Source of the DNA: Oligoflexia bacterium
Lineage (GTDB): Bacteria; Bdellovibrionota; UBA1018
Direction: 5' to 3'
DNA: 34,470 nucleotides
Assembly (NCBI GenBank): GCA_031292385.1
Contig: JARLHE010000040.1
Span: 1-34,470 of the forward strand
Made by a program: the position numbers and the translations under genes. Below the pieces are notes generated by a model. It had not been told where the DNA came from and did no database searches. It saw nothing but the letters and a program-made list of their open reading frames with translations. Positions within the stretch are counted from its first letter, which is position 1. Each line of letters starts with the position of its first letter. Positions 1-8,280 of the stretch are shown piece after piece.

Positions 1-105
1 CTGACCGTCGGAGCGACGGAAATAGCGCCCTTTTCGGACGAAGGATCTCTTTTTCGGATCACTGTTTTTGGCAGAGCACTCAGAATCTGGGCATTGGCGT
101 TTCAT
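1..105 (-). CDS. Partial zinc-ribbon protein, N-terminus only (transposase-like repeat family?)
   Basis: An ATG at 105 opens a minus-strand frame of 35 residues that runs off the left edge without a stop. It is too short and too incomplete to judge by length alone. The visible part has a CPDSEC pair followed by a basic stretch with RKGRYFRRSDG. Cysteine pairs followed by a 'RKGxYxRRSD' segment are typical of the zinc-ribbon start of IS1-like transposases and of related multi-copy proteins in Bdellovibrio-type genomes. That assignment comes from pattern memory. No strong ribosome site precedes the ATG. The start lies 98 bases from the stop of the DUF924 gene, which is on the same strand. Bases 106-202 between them hold nothing I recognise. 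Confidence 0.5.
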   Translation of the reverse strand, partial: MKRQCPDSECSAKNSDPKKRSFVRKGRYFRRSDGQ

Positions 106-202
106 AGGGCCGCCAACTGTCCAATTCTTAAGCCAAAGGTCGGCGAGAGACTTCCAAGAGGAGCACGCTATGGGACCAGTTTAAAAGCGGCAAATTCGGT
201 CG

Positions 203-820
203 TTAGAACGGCGATCCGCCCTGCTCTAAAAAGCGCGATTCGGCGGGCGTGGGGACTCGCCCGAAAACCGCGTTTCGCTCCGGAAATCTTCCGAACTGGC
301 GGATGACATCGTGATGGCGAATGGCATAGTCCAGGAAGATGTCGAACGTTTCGCGAAGCTGCGGCGGAACGTCCTGTAAAAGGCGGTTGAACAGCTCCAT
401 GGATTTCTCCTGGAGCCCCAGCTCTTCGGCATGTTCGAACGGCAAATAGAAAAACACCCGTTCGGCGTGGCCGACTTTCTGGTCGAATCCGCGCTCGATG
501 GCTTCGCGGGCGATCGGAACGGCCATCGTCGATTGGAGGAAGCTGCGCGCGGCGCCGCGATGGATGTTCATCGAGAACTGATCCAGCAAAAGCGTCAGCG
601 CCAAAGCGCCGCGGGGATCTTCCCGCCAATGTTCGAGGTTGCCGCGGGCCGCTTGCTCGACATCGGCGCCGAAACGTTCGCGGATCTCGGCATCGACCGC
701 GGGATTGGCGTCAAACCAAAGCGGGATGCGCGCTTTGAAATAGAGTTTGGAGTTCCAGGTTTGCTCCTTCGGGTCGGCGCCGAACCAATATTCCAGGATT
801 TCGTCAGGCCTATTTTTCAT
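203..820 (-). CDS. DUF924 family protein
   Basis: The product is 205 residues long and matches the usual length of DUF924 proteins, a conserved family with no firmly established function and an all-helical, TPR-like fold. Family hallmarks are visible: the N-terminal DEILEYWFG segment, a WREDPRGALALTLLLDQF block, the NIHRG segment and the FFYLPFEHAE motif. I chose the ATG at 820 because AGGAG lies six bases upstream and DEILEYWFG then falls near the N-terminus. The longer open frame to 922 lies inside the SDR gene. The gene starts eight bases after the SDR stop, so the two are almost certainly co-transcribed. No signal peptide or membrane segment is seen, so it is probably cytoplasmic. Confidence 0.85.
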   Translation of the reverse strand: MKNRPDEILEYWFGADPKEQTWNSKLYFKARIPLWFDANPAVDAEIRERFGADVEQAARGNLEHWREDPRGALALTLLLDQFSMNIHRGAARSFLQSTMAVPIAREAIERGFDQKVGHAERVFFYLPFEHAEELGLQEKSMELFNRLLQDVPPQLRETFDIFLDYAIRHHDVIRQFGRFPERNAVFGRVPTPAESRFLEQGGSPF

Positions 821-828
821 GATGACTC

Positions 829-1578
829 CTAGTGCCGTTTGACCAAAGTGGGGGAGGCTTGGTCGGTCGGGTAAATAATGAGTTCTTGGACATTCACGTG
901 ACGAGGACGGCTCGTGCACCAAACAATGGTTTCGGCGATGTCGTCGGCGGTGAGTGGCGTCATACCCGCATATACGGAATCGGCCTTTTTCGTGTCTCCG
1001 GAGAAGCGAACCTTGCTGAACTCGGTTTCGACCATGCCGGGGCTGATCTCGGTAACGCGGATTCCGGTGCCGTTCAGGTCAAGCCGCATGCATTCGGTGA
1101 GCATTCGTACCGCGGCTTTGCTCGCGCAGTAGATATTCCCATTCGGGTAGGCATAGTGCCCGGCCGTGGATCCTAAATTGACGATGTGGCCGTCCCGATT
1201 CTCTTTGAAATAAGGAATGAGCTCTCGAGTCATGGCCAGCAGCCCTTTGACGTTGATGTCCAGCATCGTGTCCCACTCTTTAGCCTCATAGTCTTGAACC
1301 GGTTTAAATCCCAGTGCAAGTCCCGCGCTATTGACGAGAATTTTGACCTGCTTCAAAAGCGCGCCGTGTTCTTTGGCCCAATTCTGAACGGACGCGGTTT
1401 GGCTGACATCGAGCGAGAATGGGTGGACTTTGACGCCTTGGGTCTTCGAAAGCTCGGCGTGCAGGGCATCGAGCCGATCTTCGCGCCTGCCAATCAGAAT
1501 GAGACTTTGTCCCATGGCTGCAAATCGTCGAGCGGTGGCTTCGCCGATTCCGCTGGTTGCTCCGGTGATGAGAATCAT
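829..1578 (-). CDS. Short-chain dehydrogenase/reductase (YdfG-like)
   Basis: This is a 249-residue classical SDR that oxidises or reduces a small hydroxy or keto substrate with NAD(P)H. The Rossmann motif TGATSGIG spans residues 5-12, NSAG is at 83-86, and the catalytic residues are Ser137, Tyr150 and Lys154 (YCASK). GRRE after the second strand has a basic residue where NADP-dependent enzymes do, so NADP preference is likely. It most resembles the YdfG / 3-hydroxy acid dehydrogenase group, but the substrate cannot be read from sequence. The start at 1578 puts the first beta strand at residue 1, as in the family. An in-frame ATG at 1635 would add 19 residues and cannot be excluded, because neither start has a clear ribosome site. 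It is the first gene of a pair with DUF924. Confidence 0.85.
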   Translation of the reverse strand: MILITGATSGIGEATARRFAAMGQSLILIGRREDRLDALHAELSKTQGVKVHPFSLDVSQTASVQNWAKEHGALLKQVKILVNSAGLALGFKPVQDYEAKEWDTMLDINVKGLLAMTRELIPYFKENRDGHIVNLGSTAGHYAYPNGNIYCASKAAVRMLTECMRLDLNGTGIRVTEISPGMVETEFSKVRFSGDTKKADSVYAGMTPLTADDIAETIVWCTSRPRHVNVQELIIYPTDQASPTLVKRH

Positions 1579-1687
1579 ACTGGTATTAGCTTTAGCATGT
1601 TTTAGCGCCTGCACAAAACCGGGCAGTGTCGTCATAGCCCGTTTTTTTGTCAGACAGAGCCACCGGGTTGTGTCATCATGAGTAGGC

Positions 1688-3601
1688 ATGCGAAATACTT
1701 CAACAAAGATCGTTTTTGCGGCATGTCTTTTCGCCGGCATCTCTAGCTTCACTTCCGCTCCGGTATGGGCTTTCGGCAGCGCTCCCAGTGAGCGCTTGAT
1801 GGAGCCTTCCAAAACCCTGACCGCCGCTATTCCGCCACAGACCTTGATGGGGCCGGGGATGGCGACGCTTTCTTCGGTGTTGCGCGAGCACATGAGCGGC
1901 CAGAAATTCGATGATCCCCAGCTTCGCGCAAAACTGGCCAAAGAAGCCGACGAATACCTTGAGTTCAAGCATCTGCATTACAGCTCTCCCCGTCGTGAGG
2001 CCATGCAGTCCCAGTGCGAGAGCGAGAAGGGAAATCCGTTTTGCCGCCTCATTTTGGATTCGGATCTGGAGAGCCCTCATCATCACGTTTCGCGCCATCA
2101 CGAGCATTTTTCCCGGGCGGTGATCCGAAAGATCATGAAAAACCTGGCCAGCGCGGATCCGGACATCGAGGATCTGAGCTCTTATCCGGAATCCGCGATT
2201 TTGCAGGCGTTGAAAAAGATGTCGAAGAATCGCTCCGTTCAGCCCGCGATGGATGAGGCGCTTGACGAGGAGGACTGCCCGTCGACAGGTCTTCTGACGG
2301 CGCTCGGGTTGCGCGCCGAGCGCGATTTTCCGGATCCCAAGAGCAAAGAGCTGGCGGTTCGTCTTTTTTCCCGTTCGATCGAATGCGGCGATGATCTTTC
2401 GGCGATGCGCGCGGGCTATCGGCTAGGCATGATTTTTTCTTGGGAGCAAAACTGGTCCGAAGCCAATCGGATCTTGAAAGCGGTTTCCGAAAGTCCCGAA
2501 GCGGCTGATTTTCGCCAGCGCGCGATTTACTGGCGCTATTACGCGCTCAAGCAGATGAAAGACGACGACCAGGCCGCGGAGATGGAGAGCCGTCTCCTGC
2601 GCGAATATCCGCTGAGCCTGCATGCGCTCTTCACGGGAGATAATCCTTCCCAAGCCGAGAGCCGGATTCTGAACGCGCTCGACCCGGTGGTGTCGTTTCG
2701 GTCGAGTACCGTGCCGGACGCGAATACGGCGCTCATTATGGCCGAACTGATGCAGGAAAGGGGAGAGGCGCAGGCCTCGATCGATATCTTGGATCGTTTT
2801 TCGGACGAATTGAAGCAAGCCGAAAACCCGGTGCAGCTCTACGCGACGACGATTCTGATGCGCTCGGGCGAGGTCTTGCGGAAGTTCAAGTGGATCGCGT
2901 CGCTTTTTCATGACAATCCCTCGCTGATTTCTCCGCCCACTTTGGCGATGCTCTACCCGTTGCGCCGTTTCGAGCTGATCAGGACCTATGAGGCGACGGT
3001 CGATCCGTATCTTTTGATCTCGCTGATTCGGCAGGAAAGCGCTTTCAACGAAAACGCCCGAAGCGGGGTCGGGGCTTTGGGATTGATGCAGGTCATGCCT
3101 TCGACCGCGCGCCGCCTGGACCATCACGTCTCCCGGCGCCAGCTCCTGGATCCCGGCACGAACGTCCGCTTGGGCGTGAAAGTGTTCTCGACGCTTCTTC
3201 ATCTCTATGACGGCGATGTCGAATTGGCGCTCGCGGCCTACAATGCCGGCAAGGATCGGGTGGATGAATGGACGGCGAGATATCCGACGGACAACCGGCT
3301 TTTATTTCTCGATCTGATGCCGTTTCAGGAGACGCGCGAATACGTCGCCTCGATCGCCCGGAACTACTACTGGTATCTGAGATTGTATGATGAGCCGGCC
3401 TTTCGCAGCCGGGTGATCGCGCCTCGCGCGCTGGCTTCGGAGTCGAAGACGGCTTCGCCGGTTCCTTCTTCTTCCGCTTCCCCCGAAGCGGGAGCAGTTT
3501 CTTCCAGTAGCTCTGGCAGCAACTCTGGAAGCCACTCCGGCTTCGGATTCGCGGTATTTACCCAGTTTCACCATGCCGGATCGCCGGTGAAGGGTAGCTA
3601 G
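1688..3601 (+). CDS. Periplasmic soluble lytic murein transglycosylase (Slt-type)
   Basis: The enzyme should cleave the MurNAc-GlcNAc bond of peptidoglycan, leaving a 1,6-anhydro end, in the periplasm. Residues 1-29 form a Sec signal peptide ending VWA. Residues of roughly 60-420 are helical with a TPR-like pattern, resembling the ring-shaped domain of Slt70. The catalytic SLT domain starts near 438 (DPYLLISLIRQES) with catalytic Glu450, followed by GALGLMQVMPSTA and LALAAYNAG. The last 45 residues are a serine-rich low-complexity tail, which is not normal for Slt proteins. Total length is 637. The gene diverges from the SDR gene and ends one base before the convergent cyclophilin gene. No strong ribosome site precedes the ATG at 1688. 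Confidence 0.92.
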   Translation: MRNTSTKIVFAACLFAGISSFTSAPVWAFGSAPSERLMEPSKTLTAAIPPQTLMGPGMATLSSVLREHMSGQKFDDPQLRAKLAKEADEYLEFKHLHYSSPRREAMQSQCESEKGNPFCRLILDSDLESPHHHVSRHHEHFSRAVIRKIMKNLASADPDIEDLSSYPESAILQALKKMSKNRSVQPAMDEALDEEDCPSTGLLTALGLRAERDFPDPKSKELAVRLFSRSIECGDDLSAMRAGYRLGMIFSWEQNWSEANRILKAVSESPEAADFRQRAIYWRYYALKQMKDDDQAAEMESRLLREYPLSLHALFTGDNPSQAESRILNALDPVVSFRSSTVPDANTALIMAELMQERGEAQASIDILDRFSDELKQAENPVQLYATTILMRSGEVLRKFKWIASLFHDNPSLISPPTLAMLYPLRRFELIRTYEATVDPYLLISLIRQESAFNENARSGVGALGLMQVMPSTARRLDHHVSRRQLLDPGTNVRLGVKVFSTLLHLYDGDVELALAAYNAGKDRVDEWTARYPTDNRLLFLDLMPFQETREYVASIARNYYWYLRLYDEPAFRSRVIAPRALASESKTASPVPSSSASPEAGAVSSSSSGSNSGSHSGFGFAVFTQFHHAGSPVKGS

Positions 3602-3602
3602 G

Positions 3603-4214
3603 CTACTTTTTCAGGCGGATGGATTTGATTTCCACCGTCTTCACAGGCACCGCTTCGTTCGGGCCTCGTTGTTCGGTCGGGGAGTTCTCGATTTTAGTGA
3701 CGACGTCCAAACCTTTGGTGACGTGTCCGAAAACGGCGTAACCGAAGCCTTGCGGGCTGTCGTCGCGATGATCGAGGAAGGAATTGTCTTTCACGTTGAT
3801 GAAAAACTGATCGGTCGCGCTATCCACCACCGAGGTTCTCGCCATGGCGATCGTGCCCGTCGTGTTTTTCAGGCCATTGGTCGCTTCGTTTTTGATCGGA
3901 GGGCGGTCGCCGCCTTTCGGGTCGAGGCTTTTGTTCAGTCCGCCGCCTTGGATCATGAAATCCTTGATGACGCGATGAAAGACCGTGCCGTCATAGTGCT
4001 TGTCTTTGACGTATTGGAGAAAATTCTCGGTCGAAATCGGGGCGGCCTTCGGGTCCAGCGCCACTTCGATTTTGCCCATGTTGGTAGTGATCACCACGAC
4101 CGGGGCCTTGGCTGCTTTTTCTTGGGCATTGGCAGATTGGATGGCCGGGCTTGAGGCGAAGGTTGCGGACAGTAGGGCAGAAAACAGGATTATGCGTTTG
4201 GACAAGAGTTTCAT
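3603..4214 (-). CDS. ppiA: Periplasmic cyclophilin-type peptidyl-prolyl cis-trans isomerase
   Basis: This is a 203-residue cyclophilin that isomerises Xaa-Pro bonds during protein folding. A Sec signal peptide covers about residues 1-30 (cleavage after ANA), so it acts in the periplasm and resembles PpiA. The core signatures are FHRVIKDFMIQGG with the catalytic Arg, then TIAMAR, SATDQFFINVKD and GYAVFGHVTKGLDVV. The ATG at 4214 has GGAG eight bases upstream on the minus strand. The gene is convergent with the transglycosylase, with one base between the two stop codons, and has its own promoter region in 4215-4337, shared with a divergent secreted protein. The symbol is by resemblance. Confidence 0.9.
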   Translation of the reverse strand: MKLLSKRIILFSALLSATFASSPAIQSANAQEKAAKAPVVVITTNMGKIEVALDPKAAPISTENFLQYVKDKHYDGTVFHRVIKDFMIQGGGLNKSLDPKGGDRPPIKNEATNGLKNTTGTIAMARTSVVDSATDQFFINVKDNSFLDHRDDSPQGFGYAVFGHVTKGLDVVTKIENSPTEQRGPNEAVPVKTVEIKSIRLKK

Positions 4215-4337
4215 CAGGATCTCCTTTTAATTCAGGATCATACCTTTGGAATGCCCGCCCGTCTTCATGAAAGAGCGTCAAGGCTTTGGCAACAGTCTGC
4301 GCTCTTGATTTCGTCGGTATGAGCCGAAACGTCGAAT

Positions 4338-5744
4338 ATGGGCCTTCGCATGATGTTCACAACGATGATTCTGGCAGTATTTTGGGCCGCATTTTGTGGT
4401 TTGAATGGCGGGACGGCGGCCTTGGCCGACGGGGCCATTGGCGATCCCACTCAGGAGGTGGCGCAATTCAGCTCCTTTCTGAAGCGAGTACCCGGTGGAG
4501 ATCGCCTCGGATGCCTGGCCAAGGATTTTTTGGCGATCGTGCGACCGGGAGCGTACTCGGCGTTCGCCGAAAACGCGCAGCTCGGTAACGCGGGGTTGGA
4601 CCAGTTCATCAACGACAAATTGAAAGATCCGGTTTTCGCGTCCCAGGTCAAATCGTTTTACACGGACGTGGATTCATACCTGCGGGAGTCGGGTTCGAAG
4701 CCCTGGGCGAATGCGGGTTCTTCGAGCGCGCCTAATTTGGAACTGCCTTCGTTGTTTCAGACGGCAGGTGACTCGGATCACGCGAAGCTGCAGCCCGGCT
4801 GGCTTTGGAAGCTCGCGCTAAAAGACGCGCAAGGCGATCCGAACCGGGCGATCGGGTTTATCGGAGTTTGCGGGACTGACGATACCCTTCAAAGCATCAA
4901 TCAAGCTTGTCCGAGCGGTAACGCTCAGGACGGCCCGGCCTCGGCCGATGCCGACTTCTACCTTCCTCAAAGCTTGGGAAAAAACATCGATATCTCTCCT
5001 TCGCTCAAAAAGAGAATTTTGCGCCGAAAGGCCGCGGCTGCTTGCGATTCTACCGATCCGGCGCAGTGCCTGCCGGCGAAGTATTACCATATTTACGGGA
5101 GCGCCTTCGTGGCCTGCGAGCTGATTCAGCGCGGGCATAATCCGGCCCTCGTGACGGAAGTCTCGGAGCTGGCGGGTTGGTATTATCGCGTGCTCTGGCT
5201 ATCCAACCTCGCGCAGCAGGATCCGGCCGCGACCCCGGAAAAGACAGCTCACGGATGGCTCGACTCTTTGCGCGAGATCGTCGATTTCGGCAAGCCCCTT
5301 GCGTGCTCCGCAACGGTTCCGGAGCCGGAGCCGGAGCCGCCGCTGGGAGCGGATTCGGAGAACGAGCAGGTACAACGCGACGCTTTGCAGTTGATGCGCC
5401 AGTGGACGCTCAGTCGCGATTTCGGTTCGCAGTTGGGCCAGCTTTACACGGACATTCCCACTAGCCCGGTCGCCAAGATCGACGCGCTCACGGGCGTGGA
5501 GTTGGGCCGTCCGGCAGGTTGGAGCAAGGATCGTTTCAAGAAAGCTTTCGCTAAATTTCGGAGTATCATGACCGATTTCGCCTGGACGGCCGAGCAACAC
5601 CGGATCGGGGCGGAGTTCGCGGCCAAGGTTTGCAAGCCCGACCCGAAGCAGGAGAAAAATGCCTGCGGCAAGGACAGTCCGGCCGCGCAGTCGCCGGCCT
5701 CGCCGGATATGTCAACGGATATACCCGCTGACGGGGCATCCTGA
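4338..5744 (+). CDS. Secreted protein of unknown function
   Basis: I do not recognise this 468-residue protein. An N-terminal hydrophobic segment ending in TAALA (about residues 6-31) is a Sec signal peptide, so the mature protein should be periplasmic or exported. ATGs at 4338, 4350 and 4353 are all possible starts and none has a good ribosome site. The mature part has several cysteines (for example in GVCGTDD, CDSTDPAQC and CELIQRGH), consistent with disulfides. A short EPEPEPP linker near residue 333 separates an N-terminal part from a helical C-terminal part. No enzyme motif, lipobox or repeat domain is visible. It diverges from the cyclophilin gene and precedes the chemotaxis operon by 164 bases. 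Codon use looks like its neighbours, so it is a real gene. Confidence 0.75.
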   Translation: MGLRMMFTTMILAVFWAAFCGLNGGTAALADGAIGDPTQEVAQFSSFLKRVPGGDRLGCLAKDFLAIVRPGAYSAFAENAQLGNAGLDQFINDKLKDPVFASQVKSFYTDVDSYLRESGSKPWANAGSSSAPNLELPSLFQTAGDSDHAKLQPGWLWKLALKDAQGDPNRAIGFIGVCGTDDTLQSINQACPSGNAQDGPASADADFYLPQSLGKNIDISPSLKKRILRRKAAAACDSTDPAQCLPAKYYHIYGSAFVACELIQRGHNPALVTEVSELAGWYYRVLWLSNLAQQDPAATPEKTAHGWLDSLREIVDFGKPLACSATVPEPEPEPPLGADSENEQVQRDALQLMRQWTLSRDFGSQLGQLYTDIPTSPVAKIDALTGVELGRPAGWSKDRFKKAFAKFRSIMTDFAWTAEQHRIGAEFAAKVCKPDPKQEKNACGKDSPAAQSPASPDMSTDIPADGAS

Positions 5745-5768
5745 TCCGTGCCTCCCCCTCCTTTTTTT
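5733..5768 (+). terminator. Possible Rho-independent terminator
   Basis: The segment GGGGCA, which overlaps the end of the secreted-protein gene, can pair with TGCC-TCCCC about ten bases later through one bulged base. A run of seven T follows. It would end transcription of the unknown secreted-protein gene before the chemotaxis operon. The stem is short and imperfect. Confidence 0.4.
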
Positions 5769-5908
5769 GGTGGCGTCAGTTTGTTGTCGCTTCGGTTTTC
5801 TACCGCTTTTTAACTACTTCCGGTTTAAAAATCGCGGGCTATAGAAATTATTATGAATTCCGATGAGTTTTACGCAGGAAACCCATGGTTTTGGATCGGT
5901 GAAACAAA
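5769..5908 (+). promoter_or_regulatory. Leader of the chemotaxis operon
   Basis: This 140-base non-coding stretch is more AT-rich than its surroundings, with TATAGA at 5840-5845 and TATTAT at 5849-5854 as possible -10 elements. I see no convincing -35 partner and no flagellar sigma-28 type promoter. It is the only sizeable gap before cheA, so the operon promoter most likely lies here. Confidence 0.35.
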
Positions 5909-7762
5909 ATGGATGATTTTGAAGCGGAGTTAAAAGCAGGCTTTCTCGAAGAAGCGGCTCAGTTGATGGTGGATACCGAGCAATGTTTTCTCGCTCTCGA
6001 GTCTTCACCGCATGACCCGGTGATTTTGGAAAAGCTCTTTCGCCTGGCTCATAACCTGAAAGGCAGCGCCAAAGCGGTTGGATTCAACGAATTGGGCGCG
6101 TTCACCCACGAGCTCGAGTCTTATCTTCTCAAATTGAAAAACGGCGACATCAAAACCCACGCCGAGTCAGTCAGTCTGCTTCTGCAGTGCAATGACCATA
6201 TTTTGAAAATGATTTCGGCGCTGAAGGCGGATTTCAACGCTCAAGTCGATGGTACGCATCTTTTGGAAGAAATTCGCCGCCAGATCGCGGGACAGACGGC
6301 GGAAGCTTCGCCTCAATCCGTGGCGCCCCCGGCTCCAGCCGAGCCCGTCGTCGCGGCGCAACCCGAAGAAGCGCCGGTTTCGGTTGTCGAAACCCTTCCG
6401 GAGCCTGAAGTTCCGGCCGTCGAAGCTGTCGAAGCCGTCGCGGAGCCGGTGGCCGCCGTCGTCGCGCCTGTGGAGCCTGCCGCTGTAGCGCCGGTCATAG
6501 AGCTCGTTCCTTCCGCTCCGCAAGCGCAAGCTCCCGCTGACGAAAGCATTCGGGTCAGCTTGGGACGCCTGGAAAAGCTCATCAATTTTGTCGGTGAAAT
6601 GGTGATTTTGGAAACGGTTCTTCGCGAGCAGATCCAGTCCAGCAACACGGGCTTGGTGAGAAAAACGGTTCACCAGCTCGGCAAAGTGACCAAGGAAGTC
6701 CAGGACATTTCCATGAGCCTGCGCATGGTGCCGCTGAAGCAGACCTTCATGAAAATGCAGCGAATCGTGCGCGACACCTCCGGCGCCTTGGGCAAGAAAA
6801 TACAGCTGAATTTGCAAGGCGAGGAAACCGAGCTCGATAAAACGATTTTGGAGCATCTGGGCGATCCGCTCGTGCACTTGATCCGAAACGCGGTCGACCA
6901 CGGCGTGGAAGCGCCCGAAGCCCGCGTGGCCAAGGGAAAGCCGGAGCAAGGCAATATCTCCCTGAATGCGTATCATCACAGCGGAAGCTTGATTATAGAA
7001 GTAAGAGACGATGGCGGCGGTTTGGATCCCCAGAAGTTGAAGGCGAAGGCGGTTGAAAAGAAGATCCTGAAACCGGATGCGGTGCTTGCGGATAAAGAAG
7101 CATATCAGCTGATTTTTCATTCCGGATTCTCGACCAAGGCCCAAGTCACCGACGTGTCCGGGCGCGGGGTGGGAATGGATGTGGTCAAAACGAACATCGA
7201 GAAGCTTCAGGGCGATATTCAGATTGAAAGCGAGGTTGGCAAGGGGACTTGCTTCAGGATCCGCCTGCCGCTGACGCTGGCGATCATCGACGCCATGGTG
7301 GTTCTCTGCGAGAACGAACGTTACGTTTTGCCGCTTTCGCATATGCACGAGTCGATCAAGCCCCAGGAAAGCGATATTCATTTTATTTCCGGCGTCGGCG
7401 AGATTCTTTGCCTTCGCAACGAAAACCTGCCGCTTTATCGCCTCAATCAGTTGTTAGGCAAACGCAGCGCCAAGGCGTCGGAATCGGTATCCGATTATAT
7501 CGCGATCGTCGTGCGGGTCGGGGCGGAGCCGTTCGCGATCCTGGTGGATGACATCTTGGGACAATACCAAGTGGTCATCAAAAAGCTGGGTGACGAGCAT
7601 CGTAATTTGAAAGGCTTCAGCGGCAGCTCGATCCTGGGCGACGGGCGTCCTGCCCTGATCTTGGAGCTCACGGAGCTTGTCGCGAAATATCGGCCGGTCG
7701 CGCAACCGGCAGTCAATTCAATCGATAAAAACGCCATTCCTCAGAGGAGAGCAGCAGCTTGA
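5909..7762 (+). CDS. cheA: Chemotaxis histidine kinase CheA
   Basis: CheA takes phosphate from ATP onto its own Hpt histidine and passes it to receiver domains; it sits in an array with CheW and the receptor. Domains in order: Hpt at residues 1-105 with phospho-acceptor His48 in LAHNLKGS; a linker at about 130-212 rich in Ala, Pro, Val and Glu; the P3 dimerisation helices from about 214; a HATPase domain at about 280-465 with the N box HLIRNAVDHG, G1 DDGGG and G2 GRGVGMDV; and a CheW-like P5 domain to about 600. There is no recognisable P2 receiver-docking domain, because the linker takes its place. Total length is 617. Its stop overlaps the start of cheW by four bases. Confidence 0.95.
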   Translation: MDDFEAELKAGFLEEAAQLMVDTEQCFLALESSPHDPVILEKLFRLAHNLKGSAKAVGFNELGAFTHELESYLLKLKNGDIKTHAESVSLLLQCNDHILKMISALKADFNAQVDGTHLLEEIRRQIAGQTAEASPQSVAPPAPAEPVVAAQPEEAPVSVVETLPEPEVPAVEAVEAVAEPVAAVVAPVEPAAVAPVIELVPSAPQAQAPADESIRVSLGRLEKLINFVGEMVILETVLREQIQSSNTGLVRKTVHQLGKVTKEVQDISMSLRMVPLKQTFMKMQRIVRDTSGALGKKIQLNLQGEETELDKTILEHLGDPLVHLIRNAVDHGVEAPEARVAKGKPEQGNISLNAYHHSGSLIIEVRDDGGGLDPQKLKAKAVEKKILKPDAVLADKEAYQLIFHSGFSTKAQVTDVSGRGVGMDVVKTNIEKLQGDIQIESEVGKGTCFRIRLPLTLAIIDAMVVLCENERYVLPLSHMHESIKPQESDIHFISGVGEILCLRNENLPLYRLNQLLGKRSAKASESVSDYIAIVVRVGAEPFAILVDDILGQYQVVIKKLGDEHRNLKGFSGSSILGDGRPALILELTELVAKYRPVAQPAVNSIDKNAIPQRRAAA

Positions 7763-8268
7763 ACAGTGCAAATCAGTCCAACTCGAACGAAAAAAGTCAA
7801 TCCATCGGCACCCGCTATTTGAGCTTTACGCTGGGTCAGGAGGATTACGCGATCCCGCTGCTCTCGGTCCGGGAGGTGATCGCGGTACCGGAAATCACGC
7901 CGATTCCATTCGCGCCGCCGCATTTCGTGGGGATCATGAATTTGCGCGGACAGGTGATTTCGATCATCGACCTTCGGCAAAAGCTCGGGATCAAGCCGAA
8001 AGCCGGCGCCGAGACCGCGGTGATCATCTGTGACCTGGCGCCCCTGTGCCTGGGCGTGGTCGTCGACTCGATCAATTCCGTTTTGTCCCCGAACGTGGAT
8101 GAGGTCACCGAAAAGCCTCAGATTCAAAGCGGTAAAAACATCGATTACATCACTCACGTCTATCGTCAGGGCAAGAAGTTGACGCTTTTCCTGGATATCC
8201 GGAAAATCCTGGACGCGGGCGATCATCAGGCGGTTTCGAGTGTAACCCAAGTCAAGCGCGCGGCGTAG
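7759..8268 (+). CDS. cheW: Chemotaxis adaptor CheW
   Basis: This 169-residue adaptor couples CheA to the receptor. Typical CheW sequence is visible: YLSFTLGQEDYAIPL near residue 15, VREVIAVPEITPIP, FVGIMNLRGQVISIIDLR, and a late LFLDIRKIL. It starts at a TTG (7759-7761) that overlaps the cheA stop. The choice is supported by GAGGAG about eight bases upstream and by the lack of an ATG at a sensible place. The first 16 or so residues are polar (Asn/Ser/Gln-rich) and lie outside the domain. The protein is soluble and has no signal peptide. Translational coupling to cheA implies matched amounts of the two proteins. Confidence 0.93.
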   Translation: MNSANQSNSNEKSQSIGTRYLSFTLGQEDYAIPLLSVREVIAVPEITPIPFAPPHFVGIMNLRGQVISIIDLRQKLGIKPKAGAETAVIICDLAPLCLGVVVDSINSVLSPNVDEVTEKPQIQSGKNIDYITHVYRQGKKLTLFLDIRKILDAGDHQAVSSVTQVKRAA

Positions 8269-8280
8269 CGCGGAGGATCT

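Noticed and set aside
94..306. A plus-strand frame, open from base 1, across the left edge.
   Set aside because: It overlaps the real DUF924 C-terminus and the edge gene on the other strand and reads as Arg/Ala-rich shadow sequence.
5319..5341. GAGCCG repeats inside the unknown secreted protein.
   Set aside because: It encodes a short EPEPEP hinge in frame. It is local low complexity, not a mobile element or array.
6167..7381. A 404-codon open frame on the minus strand opposite cheA.
   Set aside because: It is the complement of the well-supported cheA frame, with an amino-acid composition (many Arg, His, Gln, Leu) typical of an antisense shadow and no recognisable domain.
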